Shown: positions 62,671 to 64,000 of the stretch, one piece after another
How the letters are laid out: each line of letters starts with the position of its first letter
Numbering within the stretch: the first letter of the stretch is position 1
Origin: Variovorax brevis
GTDB lineage: Bacteria > Pseudomonadota > Gammaproteobacteria > Burkholderiales > Burkholderiaceae_C
Assembly: GCF_030317105.1 (NCBI RefSeq)
Contig: NZ_JASZYG010000004.1
Span: forward strand, 186,001-250,000
DNA length: 64,000 nucleotides
Direction of reading: 5' to 3'
Notes under the pieces: generated by a model
Databases searched by the model: none
The model's input: only the letters and a program-made list of their open reading frames with translations
What the model was told of the DNA's origin: nothing
Made by a program: the position numbers and the translations under genes

Positions 62671-63424
62671 TGGGTAGGTCGGGGGGCGCCGCGGCAGGTG
62701 GTCTGCGGCACGGGCTCATCCGGGGCGGTCGATGCTGCGCATCGACTGCACTGCGGTGCTCGGGCCCGGGGCGCGGTGCAGAACTCGCTCCGCGCTCCTT
62801 CGGCGCGCTACGCTCAAACAGCTGCACCGAGTCAGTTGACGAAGCGCGTGTCCTTCGGCACGCGCCGCCCCGCGCCCTGCGCTCCTCGCCGCCCCGGAAA
62901 TCGCCCGCGCCGCAGACCACCTGCCGCGGCGAGATACGTCGTGCTGTTCAGAGAGGGGAGCGGAACGCTGTGCCGCCATGGCCGTTGCGGCGCACGGTGC
63001 CGGCGTTGGTACCCCCACACTGTTTCCAGAGCAAAGGCACCTGCGGGCCCGGCGTGACGCGCCTCTGCGGCGCCGAGAAGCGGAGCGCGACCGGCCTGCA
63101 CGCGTGCCGAAGGACACGCGTGCTTCGTCATCTGATTTGCCGCGGCTGTTTGAGCAGAGTGAACGAAGTGAACGTCGCGAGTTCCGCGGCAGGCCGGTCG
63201 CGTGAGCATCGCAGGGAAGTCGGTGCGCAGCGCCGACCGCTGCAGTGGCGCGTCACGCCGGGCCCGCAGGTGCCTTTGCGTCGCGCGCAAACGTAGCAAT
63301 CAACGGACCCTCAGTTGCCTTTGCGCCGCGCACGACCTCAGCCAATCAACGACACCGGTGCCTTTGCATCGGGCGCGCACGTCGCAAAGCAACGCGCCGC
63401 GCAAGCAATCCAGAACACCAAGCC
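62671..63424. repeat. 754-bp gene-free island of interleaved inverted repeats
   Basis: No credible gene was found on either strand. Three exact or near-exact inverted pairs alternate: 62687-62709 with 62909-62931 (23 bp, exact), 62812-62864 with 63101-63155 (about 53 bp, with a 28-of-30 core), and 63031-63063 with 63247-63279 (33 bp, exact, centred on GGGCCC). Their order A-B-A'-C-B'-C' means they cannot all pair at once. The sequence is an assembly of short repeats like those scattered in comamonad intergenic regions, with no terminal transposase gene or target duplication that I can see. Confidence 0.8.
63269..63403. repeat. Imperfect tandem array, unit about 44 bp, three copies
   Basis: TGCCTTTGC recurs at 63271, 63316 and 63359 (spacing 45 and 43), and CAATCAACG follows in the first two units at 63297 and 63343. 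The third unit has diverged (CAAAGCAACG). One more TGCCTTTGC is present inverted at 63031-63039, linking the array to the C pair of inverted repeats. Confidence 0.75.
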
Positions 63425-64000
63425 CTAGGCGCCGTTGTGCCGCCGCCGCGTGACGAGAGCAATGATCTCGCCCATCACACCTCGCCGGAACGCGAGCACG
63501 CAGATCACGAAGATCAACCCCGTCACCATCGTGACCGACTCGCCGAGCGTGTTGAACCAGTCGATGGTCGTGATGCGCGCCAGGAAGTTGCCGAGTTCGC
63601 CGATCTTGTTTTCGAGCAACACCACGACCGCCGAACCTACCAATGGACCCGAAAGCGTGCCAAGCCCGCCGACCAGTGTCATCAGGATGACCTGGCCGGA
63701 TGCCGTCCAGTGCACGTCGCTGAGCGTCGCAAATCCCAGCACCAGCGTCTTGAGCGAACCGGCCAGCCCCGAGAGCGCCGCGGAAATCACGAAGGCGAGC
63801 AGCTTGAAGCGGCTCACGTCATAGCCGAGCGAGAGCGCGCGCGGCTCGTTTTCCTTGATGCCCTTGAGCACCTGTCCAAAGGGCGAATGGATGGTCCGCA
63901 CGATCAGGAGGAAGGCCGCCACCACGATGACCAGCGCCACGTAGTACATCGTGAGGTCGTTCGACAGGTCGATGACGCCGAACAACTTGCCGCGCGGCAC
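63425..64000 (-). CDS. Branched-chain-type ABC permease (LivM-like), 5' partial
   Basis: About 191 residues of the C-terminal part; the gene continues beyond the window. The LivM core IHSPFGQVLKGIKENEPRALSLGYDVSRFKLLAFVISAALSGLAG and the following VILMTLVGGLGTLSGPLVGSAVVVLLE are clear, with five or so spans. It differs from the LivM at 33229, and a separate importer must lie to the right. The last codons (RRRHNGA) end just before the repeat island. Confidence 0.9.
   Translation of the reverse strand: MPRGKLFGVIDLSNDLTMYYVALVIVVAAFLLIVRTIHSPFGQVLKGIKENEPRALSLGYDVSRFKLLAFVISAALSGLAGSLKTLVLGFATLSDVHWTASGQVILMTLVGGLGTLSGPLVGSAVVVLLENKIGELGNFLARITTIDWFNTLGESVTMVTGLIFVICVLAFRRGVMGEIIALVTRRRHNGA

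Noticed and set aside
62671..63424. Short open frames in the repeat island as genes
   Set aside because: They are Arg/Ala/Gly-rich readings of the repeats with no start signals or domains, and several frames are open at once.

Overview
The window is G+C-rich chromosomal DNA of a beta-proteobacterium, most probably of the order Burkholderiales and in the style of the Comamonadaceae (Variovorax/Acidovorax-like). The evidence is the long rpoD with a lysine/alanine-rich N-terminus, a PHA phasin, a MutL that keeps the endonuclease motif, several branched-chain-type ABC systems, and many tightly packed genes with ATGA or GTGA overlaps. No rRNA, tRNA, CRISPR array, prophage, transposase or integrase was recognised, so this looks like core chromosome plus some accessory metabolism.

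Layout. 1-7 kb: a LOG-family protein (cut by the window edge) converges on a minus-strand block of an MFS transporter, rmuC, a 2-hydroxyacid dehydrogenase, a NhaD-like antiporter and pncB. 7-11 kb: small stress/envelope proteins (CsbD, an exported Lys/Ala-rich protein), a hotdog thioesterase, a phasin with a strong terminator, an inverted pair of REP-like elements, a short-chain dehydrogenase and a YihY membrane protein. 11-16.5 kb: dnaG and rpoD, separated by a 340-bp gap with a promoter and a long potentially structured leader, then a DedA protein. 16.5-19.5 kb: a flavodoxin, a Bcr/CflA efflux pump, a 49-residue membrane protein and a lipoprotein.

19.4-26.2 kb is a five-gene YbhGFSR-type exporter operon: HlyD adaptor, double ATPase, two ABC-2 permeases and a NodT-type outer-membrane factor. 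26.4-31.7 kb holds an orphan ABC substrate-binding protein divergent from a signalling set (sensor kinase, single-domain response regulator, response regulator fused to a class III cyclase). 31.7-41.3 kb looks like an aromatic-compound locus. On the minus strand, vanA, a GntR regulator, vanB and a complete LivKHMGF-type ABC importer follow one another. Divergent from vanA are a MetE-like methyltransferase and a glutathione S-transferase, and the shared promoter region contains two TGTATACA palindromes.

41.3-53.3 kb: a PLD/cardiolipin-synthase protein, a ROK-type sugar-kinase homologue whose motifs are in circularly permuted order, a fused OpuB-type binding protein-permease, queG and tsaE overlapping head to head, amiC, a glycine-zipper lipoprotein, a second DedA protein, mutL and an FAD oxidoreductase. 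53.6-62.7 kb: an alpha/beta hydrolase lipoprotein, miaA and an AttEFGH-like ABC/lipocalin set. In that set the ATPase is separated from its FtsX permease by a DGPF protein plus ECF42-type sigma factor pair, and a PLP enzyme lies before the lipocalin-like gene.

62.7-63.4 kb is a 754-bp gene-free stretch of interleaved inverted repeats and a short tandem array. It separates the last operon from a second LivM-type permease that runs off the window.

The best candidates for something undescribed are the circularly permuted ROK protein, the van-linked MetE-like/GST pair with its dyad operators, the interleaved repeat island, the rpoD leader and a 38-bp repeat found at two gene junctions. All functional calls come from reading motifs and gene order; no database search was run.
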